DNA of 64,000 nt from SZAS-103 sp036496805 (GTDB taxonomy: Bacteria > Pseudomonadota > Gammaproteobacteria > Xanthomonadales > Xanthomonadaceae), in contig DASXKN010000026.1 of assembly GCA_036496805.1 (NCBI GenBank), positions 310,001 through 374,000 of the forward strand, written 5' to 3'. Shown here piece by piece: positions 51,921 to 62,609 of this stretch. A program made the position numbers and the translations under genes. The notes below the pieces were generated by a model. It was given only the letters and a program-made list of their open reading frames with translations, made no database searches and had not been told where the DNA came from. Each line of letters opens with the position of its first letter. Position 1 is the first letter of the stretch.

Positions 51921-54659
51921 ATGGCACGACTCTTCCGTTGGCTCCGCCGCGCGCTCTACGCCGGCCTGTTCCTGCTCGTCCTGGCTGCTGCTGCGCTCGG
52001 GGTCGTCTACTGGCTGATCGTGCCGCGCCTGCCCGACGTGGACAGCCTGCGCCACGTCGAAATGCAGTTGCCGCTGAACGTCTACACGCGCGAAGGAAGG
52101 CTGATTGCGCAGTTCGGCGAGACCCGGCGTTACCCGGTGGGCATCAAGCAGGTGCCCGACCAGGTGCGCAAGGCTTTCCTGGCCACCGAGGACGCGCACT
52201 TCTACGAGCATCCGGGCGTCGACTGGCGCGGCATTTCGCGCGCGGTCTGGCTGAGCGCCACCACCCACGGACGCGTCCCCGGCGGCAGCACGATCACCCA
52301 GCAGGTCGCCCGCCAGTTCTTCCTCAGCAACGAATACAGCTACACCCGCAAGCTCTCGGAGATCCTGCTGGCGCTGAAGATCGAGCGCGAGCTGAGCAAG
52401 GACGAGATCTTCGAGATCTACCTCAACAAGTGCTTCTTCGGCAACCGCGCCTACGGCATCGCCGCCGCGGCCGAGTACTACTACGGCAAGAAGCTCGACC
52501 AGCTCGATCTCGCCGAGGCCGCTTCGCTGGCGGCGATCCCCAAGTTCCCGTCCACCGGCAACCCGATCTCCAATCCCGATCGTTCGCTCGAACGCCGCAA
52601 CTGGGTGCTCGACCGGATGCTGGAAAACGCCTTCATCACGCGTGCCCAGCACGATGCCGCCCGCGCCGAAACCCCGCACGCCGCGCCGCACGAACCACCG
52701 GTCGAACTCGATGCGCCCTACGTCGCCGAGATGGTGCGCCAGGCGATGCTCGACCGTTACGGCAGCGACGCCCTCAACCGCGGCTACAAGGTCTACACGA
52801 CCATCGACGCGACCAAGCAGGTCGCTGCCAACCTGGCGCTCCGCAACGACCTGCTGGTCTACGACCGCCGCCACGGCTACCGCGGACCGGAAGCGAAACT
52901 CGACCTCAACGCCGAGACCGATCGCGCCGCCCTGCTCCAGAAATTGCTGGCGCGCGGCGCCTACGGCGGCCTGCTGGCGGGCGTCGTGACCCAGACCAGC
53001 GCCACCAATGCGCAGGTCCTGCTCGGCGACGGCAACGAGGTCACGATCGGCATGGACGACGTGCGTTGGGCGCTGGCCGGCAAGTCCCGCATCGACACGC
53101 TGCTCGCGCGCGGCGACGTGGTGCGGCTTCTGCCGATCACCAAGGCCGACAAGGAAAAGCAGGAGCAGGTCGAGGCGCTCAACAAGATCCACGGCCAGGT
53201 CGATGCCGACAAGCTCGCGCCGGCGCTGCCGGACGTCGATCCGGACGCCGGCAAGATCCTCAGCTACCAGCTCAACGAGATCCCCAAGGCGCAATCGGCG
53301 ATGCTTTCGCTGGAACCCGAGGACGGCGCACTGCGCGCCCTGGTCGGCGGGTTCTCCTTCGCGCAGACCAAGTTCAACCGCGCCACCCAGGCGCTGCGCC
53401 AGCCCGGATCGAGCTTCAAGCCCTTCATCTACGCGGCCGCGATGGAGCGCGGTTTCTCGCCGGCCTCGCTGGTGCTCGACGCGCCCGTGGTGTTCAACGA
53501 CCACAGCAGCGGCAAGAGCTGGCGGCCGCAGAACGACGACGGCAAGTTCCTCGGCCCGATGCGCCTGCGCCAGGCGCTGGCGCTGTCGCGCAACCTGGTC
53601 TCGGTGCGCCTGCTCGACGCGATCGGCGTGGACTTCGCGCGCAAGTACATCCAGAACTTCGGCTTCACCGAACAGAGCCTGCCGAACAACCTGACCATGG
53701 CGCTGGGCACCGCCTCGGTGCCGCCGATGTGGATGGCGCGCGGCTACACGGTGTTCGCCAACGGCGGCTACCTCGTCGAGCCCTACTTCATCGACCGCGT
53801 GGTCGATCGCGACGGCGTGACGATCGCGCGCGCGCACCCGCTGCGCGCCTGCAAGGGCTGCGTGGAACGCGTGCAGCAGGACCAGTCGATTTCCAGCGTG
53901 GTCGACGGCTTCGACCTTGCCCCGGTGGCCACCGCCACGCCCGCTTCCCCAGCCAGCCCTGCCGCGTCGGATGGCGACGACGACAGCGGCTTCGACCTCG
54001 ACGCGCGCACGCCGCCTGCCAGCAGCAAGGCCACCGACAAGACCGCCGCTGCGAAAGCCGCCGCATCGCCGGCATCGCCGGCCAACCCGGAAGCACCGGC
54101 GATCGTCGCGGCCCCGCCGGTGCCCCCGATCGATCCGGATTTCGTCGGCCCGCCGTCGACCTTCCCGGCGCACCGCGCGATCGACGAGCGCACCGCCTTC
54201 CTGGTGATGTCGATGATGCAGGACGTCATCAAGCACGGCACCGGCACGCCGGCGCTGGTGTTGCACCGCGAGGACATCGGCGGCAAGACCGGTACCACCA
54301 ACGACATGCACGACGCCTGGTTCTCCGGCTACGGCGGCCACCTCGTCACCACGGTATGGGTGGGCATGGACGACTTCTCGACCCTCGGCCGCAGCGAATT
54401 CGGCGCGCGCGCCGCCCTGCCGATCTGGATCGACTACATGCGCGTGGCGCTGGCCAACGTGCCCGAGAACCCGATCTCCCCGCCGCCCGGGGTCGTCACC
54501 GTGCAGGTCGACCGCGGCAGCGGCCGCGTGCTGCCCGGCGGTTCCAGCGGTGGCCTGACCGAGTACTTCAAGGCCGAATACCTGGAACGCTTCGAGAACG
54601 AGGCGCCCGGCACGGCCGACACGAGCACCACCAACGAAGAAGCTTTTGATATCTTCTGA
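51921..54659 (+). CDS. mrcA: Penicillin-binding protein 1A (bifunctional)
   Basis: A 912-residue inner-membrane enzyme that polymerises and cross-links peptidoglycan. A short basic tail and membrane helix (14-34) precede the GT51 transglycosylase (ATEDAHFYEHPGVDWRG with Glu90; GGSTITQQVARQFFL). After an OB-like insert typical of PBP1A comes the transpeptidase with SSFK (Ser497, Lys500), SRN in LALSRNLVS and KTG (Lys789). Between the SxN and KTG motifs (~672-735) there is an extra Ala/Pro/Ser-rich stretch that resembles the tails of PilN and PilO. Divergence from pilMNOPQ is the classical gammaproteobacterial arrangement. Confidence 0.97.
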   Translation: MARLFRWLRRALYAGLFLLVLAAAALGVVYWLIVPRLPDVDSLRHVEMQLPLNVYTREGRLIAQFGETRRYPVGIKQVPDQVRKAFLATEDAHFYEHPGVDWRGISRAVWLSATTHGRVPGGSTITQQVARQFFLSNEYSYTRKLSEILLALKIERELSKDEIFEIYLNKCFFGNRAYGIAAAAEYYYGKKLDQLDLAEAASLAAIPKFPSTGNPISNPDRSLERRNWVLDRMLENAFITRAQHDAARAETPHAAPHEPPVELDAPYVAEMVRQAMLDRYGSDALNRGYKVYTTIDATKQVAANLALRNDLLVYDRRHGYRGPEAKLDLNAETDRAALLQKLLARGAYGGLLAGVVTQTSATNAQVLLGDGNEVTIGMDDVRWALAGKSRIDTLLARGDVVRLLPITKADKEKQEQVEALNKIHGQVDADKLAPALPDVDPDAGKILSYQLNEIPKAQSAMLSLEPEDGALRALVGGFSFAQTKFNRATQALRQPGSSFKPFIYAAAMERGFSPASLVLDAPVVFNDHSSGKSWRPQNDDGKFLGPMRLRQALALSRNLVSVRLLDAIGVDFARKYIQNFGFTEQSLPNNLTMALGTASVPPMWMARGYTVFANGGYLVEPYFIDRVVDRDGVTIARAHPLRACKGCVERVQQDQSISSVVDGFDLAPVATATPASPASPAASDGDDDSGFDLDARTPPASSKATDKTAAAKAAASPASPANPEAPAIVAAPPVPPIDPDFVGPPSTFPAHRAIDERTAFLVMSMMQDVIKHGTGTPALVLHREDIGGKTGTTNDMHDAWFSGYGGHLVTTVWVGMDDFSTLGRSEFGARAALPIWIDYMRVALANVPENPISPPPGVVTVQVDRGSGRVLPGGSSGGLTEYFKAEYLERFENEAPGTADTSTTNEEAFDIF

Positions 54660-54725
54660 GCGCCGGCTCCGCGCCGGCCCCGCACGACGCAGGTCGCGCG
54701 GGTCGTGTCACACCGGAGGCCGCCC

Positions 54726-55379
54726 ATGCGACACGCCCCTGGCTCCACTCGACACGCCCACTCGATCACCCACTCGGAAACCCGCAACCGCGAACGCCGC
54801 CAGCAGCTCGCGATCGAGGCCGCTCGCCTGATCACCGAGGGCGGCATCCGCGACTTCCATCTCGCCAAGCGCAAGGCCGCGCATCGGCTGGGCATCCACG
54901 ACGATGCCAGCCTGCCGCGCAACAGCGAGATCCAGGAGGCCCTGCGCGACTACCAGCGCCTGTTCCAGGGCGCCTCGCACCCGCAACTGCTGCTCGAGCG
55001 CCGCGAGGCCGCAGCGCGCGCCCTGGCCTTCTTCGCGCCGTTCGAACCACGCCTGGTCGGCGCCGTGCTCGAGGGCACCGCCGACGCGCATTCGGCGGTC
55101 TGCCTGCACCTGTACGCCGACGATCCCGAACACGTGCAGGCCTTCCTCGCCGAGCACGCCATCCCGGCCGAGTCGTCCGGCCGCCGCGTGCGCCTGGACC
55201 GCGATCGCGCGATCGAGGCGCCGGTCTGGCTGTTCGCCGCCGACGACCTGCCTTTCGACATCACCGTGCTTCCGCGCGACGCCCTGCGCCAGGCTCCGCT
55301 CGACCGCATCGACGAAAAGCCGATGAAGCGCGCCTCGCTGGCGACGCTGGAAGAACTGCTCGCCGAATCCGAGTGCTGA
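54726..55379 (+). CDS. Uncharacterised conserved protein downstream of mrcA
   Basis: 217 residues starting MRHAPGSTRH; I do not recognise the family. The N-terminal third is helical and basic (QQLAIEAARLITEGGIRDFH, LAKRKAAHRLGIHDD) and the rest is a mixed domain (AVCLHLYADDPEHVQAFLAE, IEAPVWLFAADDLPFDITVL). The layout looks like a nucleotidyltransferase-type fold, but catalytic motifs cannot be assigned. GGAGG lies 6 bases before the ATG at 54726, which decides the start. It follows mrcA by 66 bases and may be cotranscribed. Confidence 0.75.
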   Translation: MRHAPGSTRHAHSITHSETRNRERRQQLAIEAARLITEGGIRDFHLAKRKAAHRLGIHDDASLPRNSEIQEALRDYQRLFQGASHPQLLLERREAAARALAFFAPFEPRLVGAVLEGTADAHSAVCLHLYADDPEHVQAFLAEHAIPAESSGRRVRLDRDRAIEAPVWLFAADDLPFDITVLPRDALRQAPLDRIDEKPMKRASLATLEELLAESEC

Positions 55380-55394
55380 TTCGCAGAAAACGAA

Positions 55395-55416
55395 ACGCCC
55401 CGCAAATGCGGGGCGT
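55395..55416. terminator. Bidirectional terminator between convergent genes
   Basis: ACGCCCCGC-AAAT-GCGGGGCGT, a perfect 9-pair stem, lies between the unknown gene and gltA. The T-rich side (GTTTCGTTTTC) is on the minus strand, so it mainly ends gltA. Confidence 0.85.
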
Positions 55417-55446
55417 CTTGATCGCGTTGCAGGCGGACACCTGTCT

Positions 55447-56742
<1,296 letters not shown>

Positions 56743-57074
56743 GGGACTCTCCTTCCTCGGTTCGGCGCGGCCGGGCCACGGCCGGAAAAAACCCGCGGAC
56801 GGCTCGAGGCGGTGCGCGGGTCGGTTGAGGCGCGAATTATCACACAGCCACAGGGCGATGGCAGTGCCGGGGAAGACGGCGACTCGTGGGCGCTGTCACG
56901 ACCCGCGATGCGCGGACCGAACGGAACCCGAACGAGGCGACTATCGAGACGCGAATGAAGAGTGCCACGCGCGCTTGATGCGACGGTGGCGAAGTCGGAC
57001 TCCGGCATGGCGGAGTCCGAAGGCCGGCGGGTCCTGGCGGACGCGCCCGGCCCCTGCAAGATGCTCGCAGCGGA
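56743..57074. other. Non-coding gap upstream of gltA
   Basis: 332 bases. A perfect 8-pair dyad GGACTCCG-GCATGG-CGGAGTCC occurs at ~57000-57021, possibly ending rpmE2 transcription. No gene or remnant was recognised; the gltA promoter should lie here. Confidence 0.45.
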
Positions 57075-57317
57075 TTACTTCTGGTAACGCTTGCGGAAGC
57101 GGTCGACGCGGCCGCTGGTGTCCATCATCTTCTGCTTGCCCGTGTAGAACGGGTGCGAATGCGAGGACACTTCGATCTTGATCAGCGGGTATTCCTGGCC
57201 GTCCTCCCACTTCACGGTTTCCTTGCTCGCCAGGGTCGAGCGGGTCAGGATCGAGAAATCGGAGGTCACGTCCTGGAACACGACCGGACGGTAGTTCGGA
57301 TGGATGTCGGCTTTCAT
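57075..57317 (-). CDS. rpmE2: 50S ribosomal protein L31, type B (zinc-independent)
   Basis: 80 residues: MKADIHPNYRPVVFQDVTSD, HSHPFYTGKQKMMDTSGRVD and RFRKRYQK are diagnostic. It lacks the four cysteines that bind zinc in type A L31, so it belongs to the C- (type B) form usually induced under zinc starvation by Zur. I see no obvious Zur box upstream. No type A gene occurs in the window. Confidence 0.97.
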   Translation of the reverse strand: MKADIHPNYRPVVFQDVTSDFSILTRSTLASKETVKWEDGQEYPLIKIEVSSHSHPFYTGKQKMMDTSGRVDRFRKRYQK

Positions 57318-57438
57318 GGAACGCCTGCCTTTGAAAGTGGCCGCAGAAGTGGCGGGAAAAGACGATCATTTTAGCCTTTCCCCTGCGGCCGCCGCAAGTC
57401 ACTGTTTTGCATGGCCGGAGGCGGCGGCGCGAGGGACC

Positions 57439-59625
57439 TCACACGCCGGCGTAGCGCTCCGCGCCCCCGACCCAGCGCGCGATCAGGCGCTCGGCCCGCG
57501 CCGGATCGTGCGCGAGCAGCTCGGCGGCGATCTGCTGGACGTGCGGCAGCAGGGGCGCGTCGCGCATCAGGTCGGCGACCCGGAACTGGGCCAGCCCGGT
57601 CTGGCGGGTACCCAGCAGCTCGCCCGGCCCGCGCAGCTCGAGGTCCTTCTGCGCGATCGCGAAGCCGTCGGTGGTGCGGCGCATCGTGTCGATGCGTTGC
57701 CGGGCGAGCAATGACAGCGGTGGCTGGTAGAGCAGGACGCAGGTGGATACCGCCGCCCCACGTCCGACCCTCCCGCGCAACTGGTGGAGCTGCGCAAGAC
57801 CGAGGCGCTCGGCGTTCTCGATCAGCATCAGGCTGGCGCGCGGCACGTCGACGCCGACCTCGATCACGGTGGTGGCGACCAGCACGTCGAGCGTGCCGTC
57901 CTTGAAGGCGCGCATGGTCGCCTGTTTCTCCGCCGGCTTCATGCGCCCGTGGACGAAACCCACGCGCAACTCGCGCAGCGCCTCGACGAGTTGCTTGTGC
58001 AGGCTGGTCGCCGCCTGCGCCTGCACTTCCTCGCTTTCGTCGATGACGGTGCAGACCCAGTAGGCCTGCCGGCCTTCCGCACAGGCGATCCGGATGCGTT
58101 CGATCAGCTCGCCGCGGCGTTCCACGCTTGCCGCCACCGTCCGCACCGGCGTGCGACCGGGCGGCAGTTCGTCGATCACCGACACGTCGAGGTCGGCGTA
58201 GGCGGTCATCGCCAGCGTGCGCGGGATCGGGGTGGCGGTCATCACCAGCTGGTGCGGGACGAGTTCGGATTGCCGATCGTCCTGAGCCTGTCGTGGTTCG
58301 ACAGGCTCACCATGAGCGGTGGGTTCGACGGGCTCACCACGAACGGAAAGGCCCTTGTCGCGCAGGGCGAGCCGCTGGTGCACGCCGAAGCGATGCTGCT
58401 CGTCGACGATCGCCAGGCCAAGATCGGCGAAGGCGACGCCTTCCTGCATCAGCGCGTGGGTGCCGACCACGACCTGCGCGTCGCCTCCGGCAATCGCCGC
58501 CAGGGTTTCGCGGCGAGTGCGCGCGGCGAGCTTGCCCGCCAGCCACGCCACGCGCACGCCCAGCGGTTCGAGCCAGGAGCGGAAGGTCGCGCAGTGCTGC
58601 TCGGCAAGCAGCTCGGTCGGCGCCATCAGCGCGACCTGGCGACCCGCGGCGACGGCACGCGCCGCCGCCAGCGCGGCGACCGCGGTCTTGCCGGAACCGA
58701 CATCGCCCTGCAGCAGGCGCAGCATCGGCTCGGCGCGCGCCATGTCGGCGTGGATCTCGCGCAATACCCGTTCCTGCGCCCGCGTCGGCGCAAAGCCCAG
58801 TCGGGGGCGCAACGCGGCGGCGAGATCGTCGTTCGCGGCGATCGGTCGTGCGCCCAGCCTGCGGATCGCCATTCGCTGCCGGCGCAGGCTGAGCTGGTAG
58901 GCCAGCAGTTCCTCCAGCGCCAGCCGTTTCTGCGCGGGATGCAGGCCGGCGGCCAGTTGCAGCGTGTCGGTGCCAGCGGCGGGCTGGTGCACCGTGAGGA
59001 GGGCGTCCCGCAGGCCGGGCAGATCGCGCCGGGCCAGCGCCGCGAGCGGCAGCAGTTCCAGCTCGTCGGCCGGAGGCAGGCGCTGCAGGGCCAGCCCGAT
59101 CAATTTGCGTAGCGCGGGGGCGCCAATGCCTTCGATGGCCGGGTAGACCGGATCGAGGCGATCGCTCAGCTCCGGCTCGCCCTCGTCGGCGAGAAACTTG
59201 TAGGACGGATGCGCGATTTCCAGCCCGCCCCGCCCCTCGCGCGGCGTGCCGAACACGCGGATCCTGCGACCGACGGTGAATTGCGCGACCTGGACCGAGG
59301 TGAAGTGGAAGAAGCGCAGCACCAGGCTGGCGCCGGAACCGTCGCCGATCGCGACCTGCAGCATCGGCCGGAAGCGGAAGCTGCGCTCGACTGCTTCGAC
59401 GCGACCCTCGGCCTGCGCCGGCGCGCCCGGCTGCAGGGCGCGGATCGCGCTCACGCGGGTGCGGTCCTCGTAGCGCAAGGGCAGGTGGAACCAGAGGTCC
59501 TGGATCCGCGACAGGCCCTGCGCCGCCAGCTTCTTCGCAAGCGCCGGACCGACGCCCGGCAATCCTGTCAGCGGCGCCTCGCCGCTCGCGGCCAGCGCCG
59601 GCGCGGATGGCCTGGATCGCGCCAC
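57439..59625 (-). CDS. recG: ATP-dependent DNA helicase RecG
   Basis: A 728-residue branch-migrating helicase that remodels stalled forks. The wedge OB domain is followed by helicase motifs: GDVGSGKTAVA (Walker A), IVDEQHRFG (DExH), MTATPIPRTLAMTAYADLD (III), and the C-terminal GRVGRGAAVSTCVLLYQ. Between the end of motif II (LALRDKG) and PHQLVMTATP there are ~25 extra residues containing GEPVEP twice, encoded by a REP-like DNA repeat (58279-58346). The reading frame stays open, so the protein is probably functional. The start lies 7 bases after ridA. Confidence 0.96.
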   Translation of the reverse strand: MARSRPSAPALAASGEAPLTGLPGVGPALAKKLAAQGLSRIQDLWFHLPLRYEDRTRVSAIRALQPGAPAQAEGRVEAVERSFRFRPMLQVAIGDGSGASLVLRFFHFTSVQVAQFTVGRRIRVFGTPREGRGGLEIAHPSYKFLADEGEPELSDRLDPVYPAIEGIGAPALRKLIGLALQRLPPADELELLPLAALARRDLPGLRDALLTVHQPAAGTDTLQLAAGLHPAQKRLALEELLAYQLSLRRQRMAIRRLGARPIAANDDLAAALRPRLGFAPTRAQERVLREIHADMARAEPMLRLLQGDVGSGKTAVAALAAARAVAAGRQVALMAPTELLAEQHCATFRSWLEPLGVRVAWLAGKLAARTRRETLAAIAGGDAQVVVGTHALMQEGVAFADLGLAIVDEQHRFGVHQRLALRDKGLSVRGEPVEPTAHGEPVEPRQAQDDRQSELVPHQLVMTATPIPRTLAMTAYADLDVSVIDELPPGRTPVRTVAASVERRGELIERIRIACAEGRQAYWVCTVIDESEEVQAQAATSLHKQLVEALRELRVGFVHGRMKPAEKQATMRAFKDGTLDVLVATTVIEVGVDVPRASLMLIENAERLGLAQLHQLRGRVGRGAAVSTCVLLYQPPLSLLARQRIDTMRRTTDGFAIAQKDLELRGPGELLGTRQTGLAQFRVADLMRDAPLLPHVQQIAAELLAHDPARAERLIARWVGGAERYAGV
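58279..58346. repeat. REP-like palindromic element inside recG
   Basis: TGAGCCTGTCG and CGACAGGCTCA form an 11-base perfect dyad (58283-58309). A 25-base direct repeat follows (58296-58320 and 58322-58346, 22 of 25 identical) beginning GGTTCGAC. This is the recognisable core of the widespread 'TTCGACAGGCTCA' intergenic repeat. Here it is translated in frame. Confidence 0.85.
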
Positions 59626-59632
59626 GCGCCGG

Positions 59633-60016
59633 TCAGTCCAGTTGCAGCACCAGGTCGATCTCGACGCGCGCGCCCTTCGGTAGCGCCGCCACGCCGATGG
59701 TCGAACGCGCCGGATAGGGAGGGCTGAAGTTCTGCGCCATCACCGAGTTGACCGCCGCGAAGTCGCCGAGGTCGACCAGGTAGATCCCGACACGAACCAC
59801 GTGCAGGAAGTTCGTGCCGGCCGCATCGCAGACTGCGCGCAGGTTCTTGAACACCTGCCGGGTCTGGGCGGTGATGTCGCCGTCGATCAACTCGCCGGTC
59901 GACGGATCCAGAGGAATCTGCCCCGAGGTATAGATCGTCTTGCCGGCGATCACCCCCTGGCTGTAGGGACCGATCGTGGCGGGAGCGGCATCGCTGATGA
60001 TGGGGTGGCGGGGCAT
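59633..60016 (-). CDS. ridA: RidA-family enamine/imine deaminase
   Basis: 127 residues: PIISDAAPATIGPYSQGVIA, YTSGQIPLDPSTGELI, FLHVVRVGIYLVDLGDFAAV and the catalytic arginine in PPYPARSTIGVAALPKGA. The RidA (YjgF) family hydrolyses reactive enamines from PLP enzymes. It lies between spoT and recG, as in several other gammaproteobacteria; 45 bases follow the spoT stop. Confidence 0.96.
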   Translation of the reverse strand: MPRHPIISDAAPATIGPYSQGVIAGKTIYTSGQIPLDPSTGELIDGDITAQTRQVFKNLRAVCDAAGTNFLHVVRVGIYLVDLGDFAAVNSVMAQNFSPPYPARSTIGVAALPKGARVEIDLVLQLD

Positions 60017-60061
60017 GGAGTTCTCGCTTTCGGGGCCGATGCGCGAGTGTAGCGCGACGGC

Positions 60062-62218
60062 TCACACCCGCTGCGCGTCCTGTACCACCGCCAGCCGCCG
60101 GATGCGCCCGAGCACGTCGGCGAGATGGCGCGTCGACTTCACCTCGACCACGAAGTGCATCACCGAGGCGCTGATGTCGCGCTCCTGGTACTCGACGCTG
60201 TCGATGTTCGACTTGCCCTCGGCCACCGCCGCGGCGACCTGGGCCAGCACGCCGGGCTTGTTGACCACCTCGATGCGCAGCTCGACGCGGTAGTCGCCCT
60301 CGACGTTGCGATCCCAGTCGATGCCGATCCAGCGTTCGGGCGACTTGCGGAACTCGGGCACGTTCGGGCATTCGAGCCGGTGCACGACCACGCCCTTGCC
60401 GGCGCTGAGGTGACCCATGATCGGATCGCCGGGAATCGGGTGGCAGCAGGCGGCATAGGTGAGGATGCCGCGCTCGGCGCCGGTGATCAGGATGTCGTCC
60501 TCGCTCGCCGGACGGGCGCTGCCGTGCGCTTCCCCGCGCGCCAGCGCCTGCGCGACCTGCGCCGGCATGCGGTTGCCGAGCGCGATGTCGGAGAGCAGCT
60601 CCTCCAGCCGCTTGTAGCGATGGTCGACGAGGTATTTCTCCATCACCGCGGTCGGAACGCTGTCGAGCGAACTGGCGCGCGCCTCGAGCGCGCGCTCGAG
60701 GATGCGGTGGCCGAGGTCGACCGCGTCCTCGTGTTCGAGGTGCTTGAGGTGGTGGCGGATCGCGGTGCGCGCCTTGCTCGAGACCACATAGTCGAGCCAC
60801 GCGGTGTGCGGCGTCGCCGACTTGGCGGTGATGATCTCCACGCGCTGGCCGCTGGCGAGCTTGGTGCGCAGCGGCACCAGTTTCTTGTCGACGCGCGCGG
60901 CGACCGCATGGTTGCCGACGTCGGTGTGCACCGCGTAGGCGAAGTCGAGCGCGGTGGCATTGCGCGGCAGAGCGAGGATCGCGCCCTTGGGCGTGAACAG
61001 GTAGACCTCGTCGGGGAACAGGTCGACCTTGACGTGTTCGAGGAACTCCAGCGAGGACGCGGCGTACTGCTGCGACTCGAGCAGGCTGCGCAGCCAGTCG
61101 TGCGCACGCGCCTGCGCGCTGTTGTGGCCGCTGCCGCCGTGCTTGTAGACCCAGTGCGCGGCGATCCCGCGCTCGGCGATCAGGTCCATGTCCTCGGTGC
61201 GGATCTGCACCTCCAGCGGCGAGCCGTAGGGCCCGAACAACACGGTGTGCAAGGACTGGTAGCCGTTCGCCTTCGGGATCGCGATGAAGTCGCGGAAGCG
61301 CGCATCGAGTGGTTTGTACAAGCCGTGCACGATGCCCAGCGCCTGGTAGCACTGGCCCACCGTCTGCACGACGACGCGGAAGCCGAACACGTCCATCACC
61401 TGGGCGAAGGATTTGTGCTCGGTGCGCATCTTGTTGTAGATGCTGTAGGGCGTCTTCACCCGGCCGACGAGGCGGTAAGGCAGGCCTTCCTCGGCGAGGC
61501 GCTCGGCGATGCGCTTCTCGATCACCGTCATCGCCTCGCGGCGCACCACCGGCTGGCTGCGGATGCGACGCAGGATCGCGGTGTGTCGGTTCGGGTACAG
61601 GGTGCGGAAACCGAGGTCCTGCAACTCGCTGCGGATCCGGTTCATGCCCAGCCGCTGCGCGATCGGGGCGTAGATGTCGAGCGTCTCGCGGGCGATGCGC
61701 TTCTGGCTGGCCGGCGCCATCGCCTCGAGCGTGCGCATGTTGTGGAGGCGGTCGGCGAGCTTGATCAGGATCACCCGCAGGTCGCGCGACATCGCCAGCA
61801 GCATCTTGCGGAAGCTCTCGGCGTCGGCCTCCTGGCGGTCGCGGAACTTGAGGCGGTCGAGCTTGGTGACGCCCTCGACGAGGTCGGCCACGGTCTTGCC
61901 GAAAGCGTCCTCGAGTATGCGGTGTTCGAGCGGGGTGTCCTCAAGCGCATCGTGCAGGATCGCCGCGCAGAGCGTCTCGGCGTCCATGCGCAGGTCGGCG
62001 AGGATCGAGGCGACGGCGACCGGATGGGTGATGTAAGGCTCGCCGCTGCGCCGCGTTTGCCCGGCGTGGGCGGATGCGCCCAGCAGGTAGGCGCGGCGGA
62101 CGGTGGCTGTCTGCTCGGCGGGAAGGTAGTCGCGCAGCTTGGTCTCGAGCGCAGCCACGTCCTCCGGCACCGCATCGGGGCCGTCTTCGGGCGCTGGCTC
62201 GTCGAGCTGCGTGTTCAT
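60062..62218 (-). CDS. spoT: Bifunctional (p)ppGpp synthetase/hydrolase
   Basis: 718 residues. Hydrolase HD domain: YITHPVAVASILADLRMDAE and the active HDALEDT motif. Synthetase domain: DFIAIPKANGYQSLHTVLFG and EVQIRTEDMDLIAERG. Then TGS (VYLFTPKGAILALPRNATAL), a helical region, a CC domain and C-terminal ACT (VEVVNKPGVLAQ-like). The intact HD motif and the EVQIRTEDMD form identify SpoT rather than RelA. The start at 62218 follows the family length; open sequence to 62500 is unlike the family. It sits next to rpoZ as in E. coli. Confidence 0.97.
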   Translation of the reverse strand: MNTQLDEPAPEDGPDAVPEDVAALETKLRDYLPAEQTATVRRAYLLGASAHAGQTRRSGEPYITHPVAVASILADLRMDAETLCAAILHDALEDTPLEHRILEDAFGKTVADLVEGVTKLDRLKFRDRQEADAESFRKMLLAMSRDLRVILIKLADRLHNMRTLEAMAPASQKRIARETLDIYAPIAQRLGMNRIRSELQDLGFRTLYPNRHTAILRRIRSQPVVRREAMTVIEKRIAERLAEEGLPYRLVGRVKTPYSIYNKMRTEHKSFAQVMDVFGFRVVVQTVGQCYQALGIVHGLYKPLDARFRDFIAIPKANGYQSLHTVLFGPYGSPLEVQIRTEDMDLIAERGIAAHWVYKHGGSGHNSAQARAHDWLRSLLESQQYAASSLEFLEHVKVDLFPDEVYLFTPKGAILALPRNATALDFAYAVHTDVGNHAVAARVDKKLVPLRTKLASGQRVEIITAKSATPHTAWLDYVVSSKARTAIRHHLKHLEHEDAVDLGHRILERALEARASSLDSVPTAVMEKYLVDHRYKRLEELLSDIALGNRMPAQVAQALARGEAHGSARPASEDDILITGAERGILTYAACCHPIPGDPIMGHLSAGKGVVVHRLECPNVPEFRKSPERWIGIDWDRNVEGDYRVELRIEVVNKPGVLAQVAAAVAEGKSNIDSVEYQERDISASVMHFVVEVKSTRHLADVLGRIRRLAVVQDAQRV

Positions 62219-62609
62219 GGCCCGAGCGTACGCGGCGCAGCGCGCAGCATCAACGTCGCTTCGATTTGCGGAGTCGCACCGAGAGCTGCCGATGCGGGAG
62301 CCGAAGCCAAGACTACGAGGCGGGAAGCCTCGGGCGCGCATCCGCAGGATGCGCTGAAATCCAGTCCGGGCATGCGACCCACATGGATGTGGGAAGTGCC
62401 GCAAGTCGTATGGAACGACTGCGGTTGCCGGGCTGGACGAACTCCGACGTGATCCAGAGCCTGCCCCCGCGAAGGCGGGGATGGGCCATCCCGGAGTCAA
62501 TCAAGGCGCAGGATGCGCCGCGTGCGTAGCGAAGCCGATGACGGATTCACTCCGGCATCGGAGCATCGATTCCCGGCCATGGGTGGCCGATGAATCGATC
62601 ACCAAGAAC
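62219..62609. other. Repeat-rich gap between rpoZ and spoT
   Basis: 391 bases without gene. It contains CCCACAT-GG-ATGTGGG (62378-62393), a member of the ACATGGATGT palindrome family, a CCCCCGCGAAGGCGGGG hairpin (~62464-62480) of the kind common in intergenic REP elements, and a longer ATCGATTC/GAATCGAT-type dyad around 62565-62600. Confidence 0.6.
62378..62393. repeat. ACATGGATGT-core palindrome
   Basis: CCCACAT and ATGTGGG are perfect arms around GG. It shares its core with the elements at 27318-27420 and 63734-63753. Confidence 0.65.

Noticed and set aside
51735..54341. 868-codon open frame opposite the PBP1A gene
   Set aside because: Shadow frame; PBP1A has all catalytic motifs.
60125..62452. 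775-codon open frame opposite spoT
   Set aside because: Shadow frame without motifs; spoT is certain.
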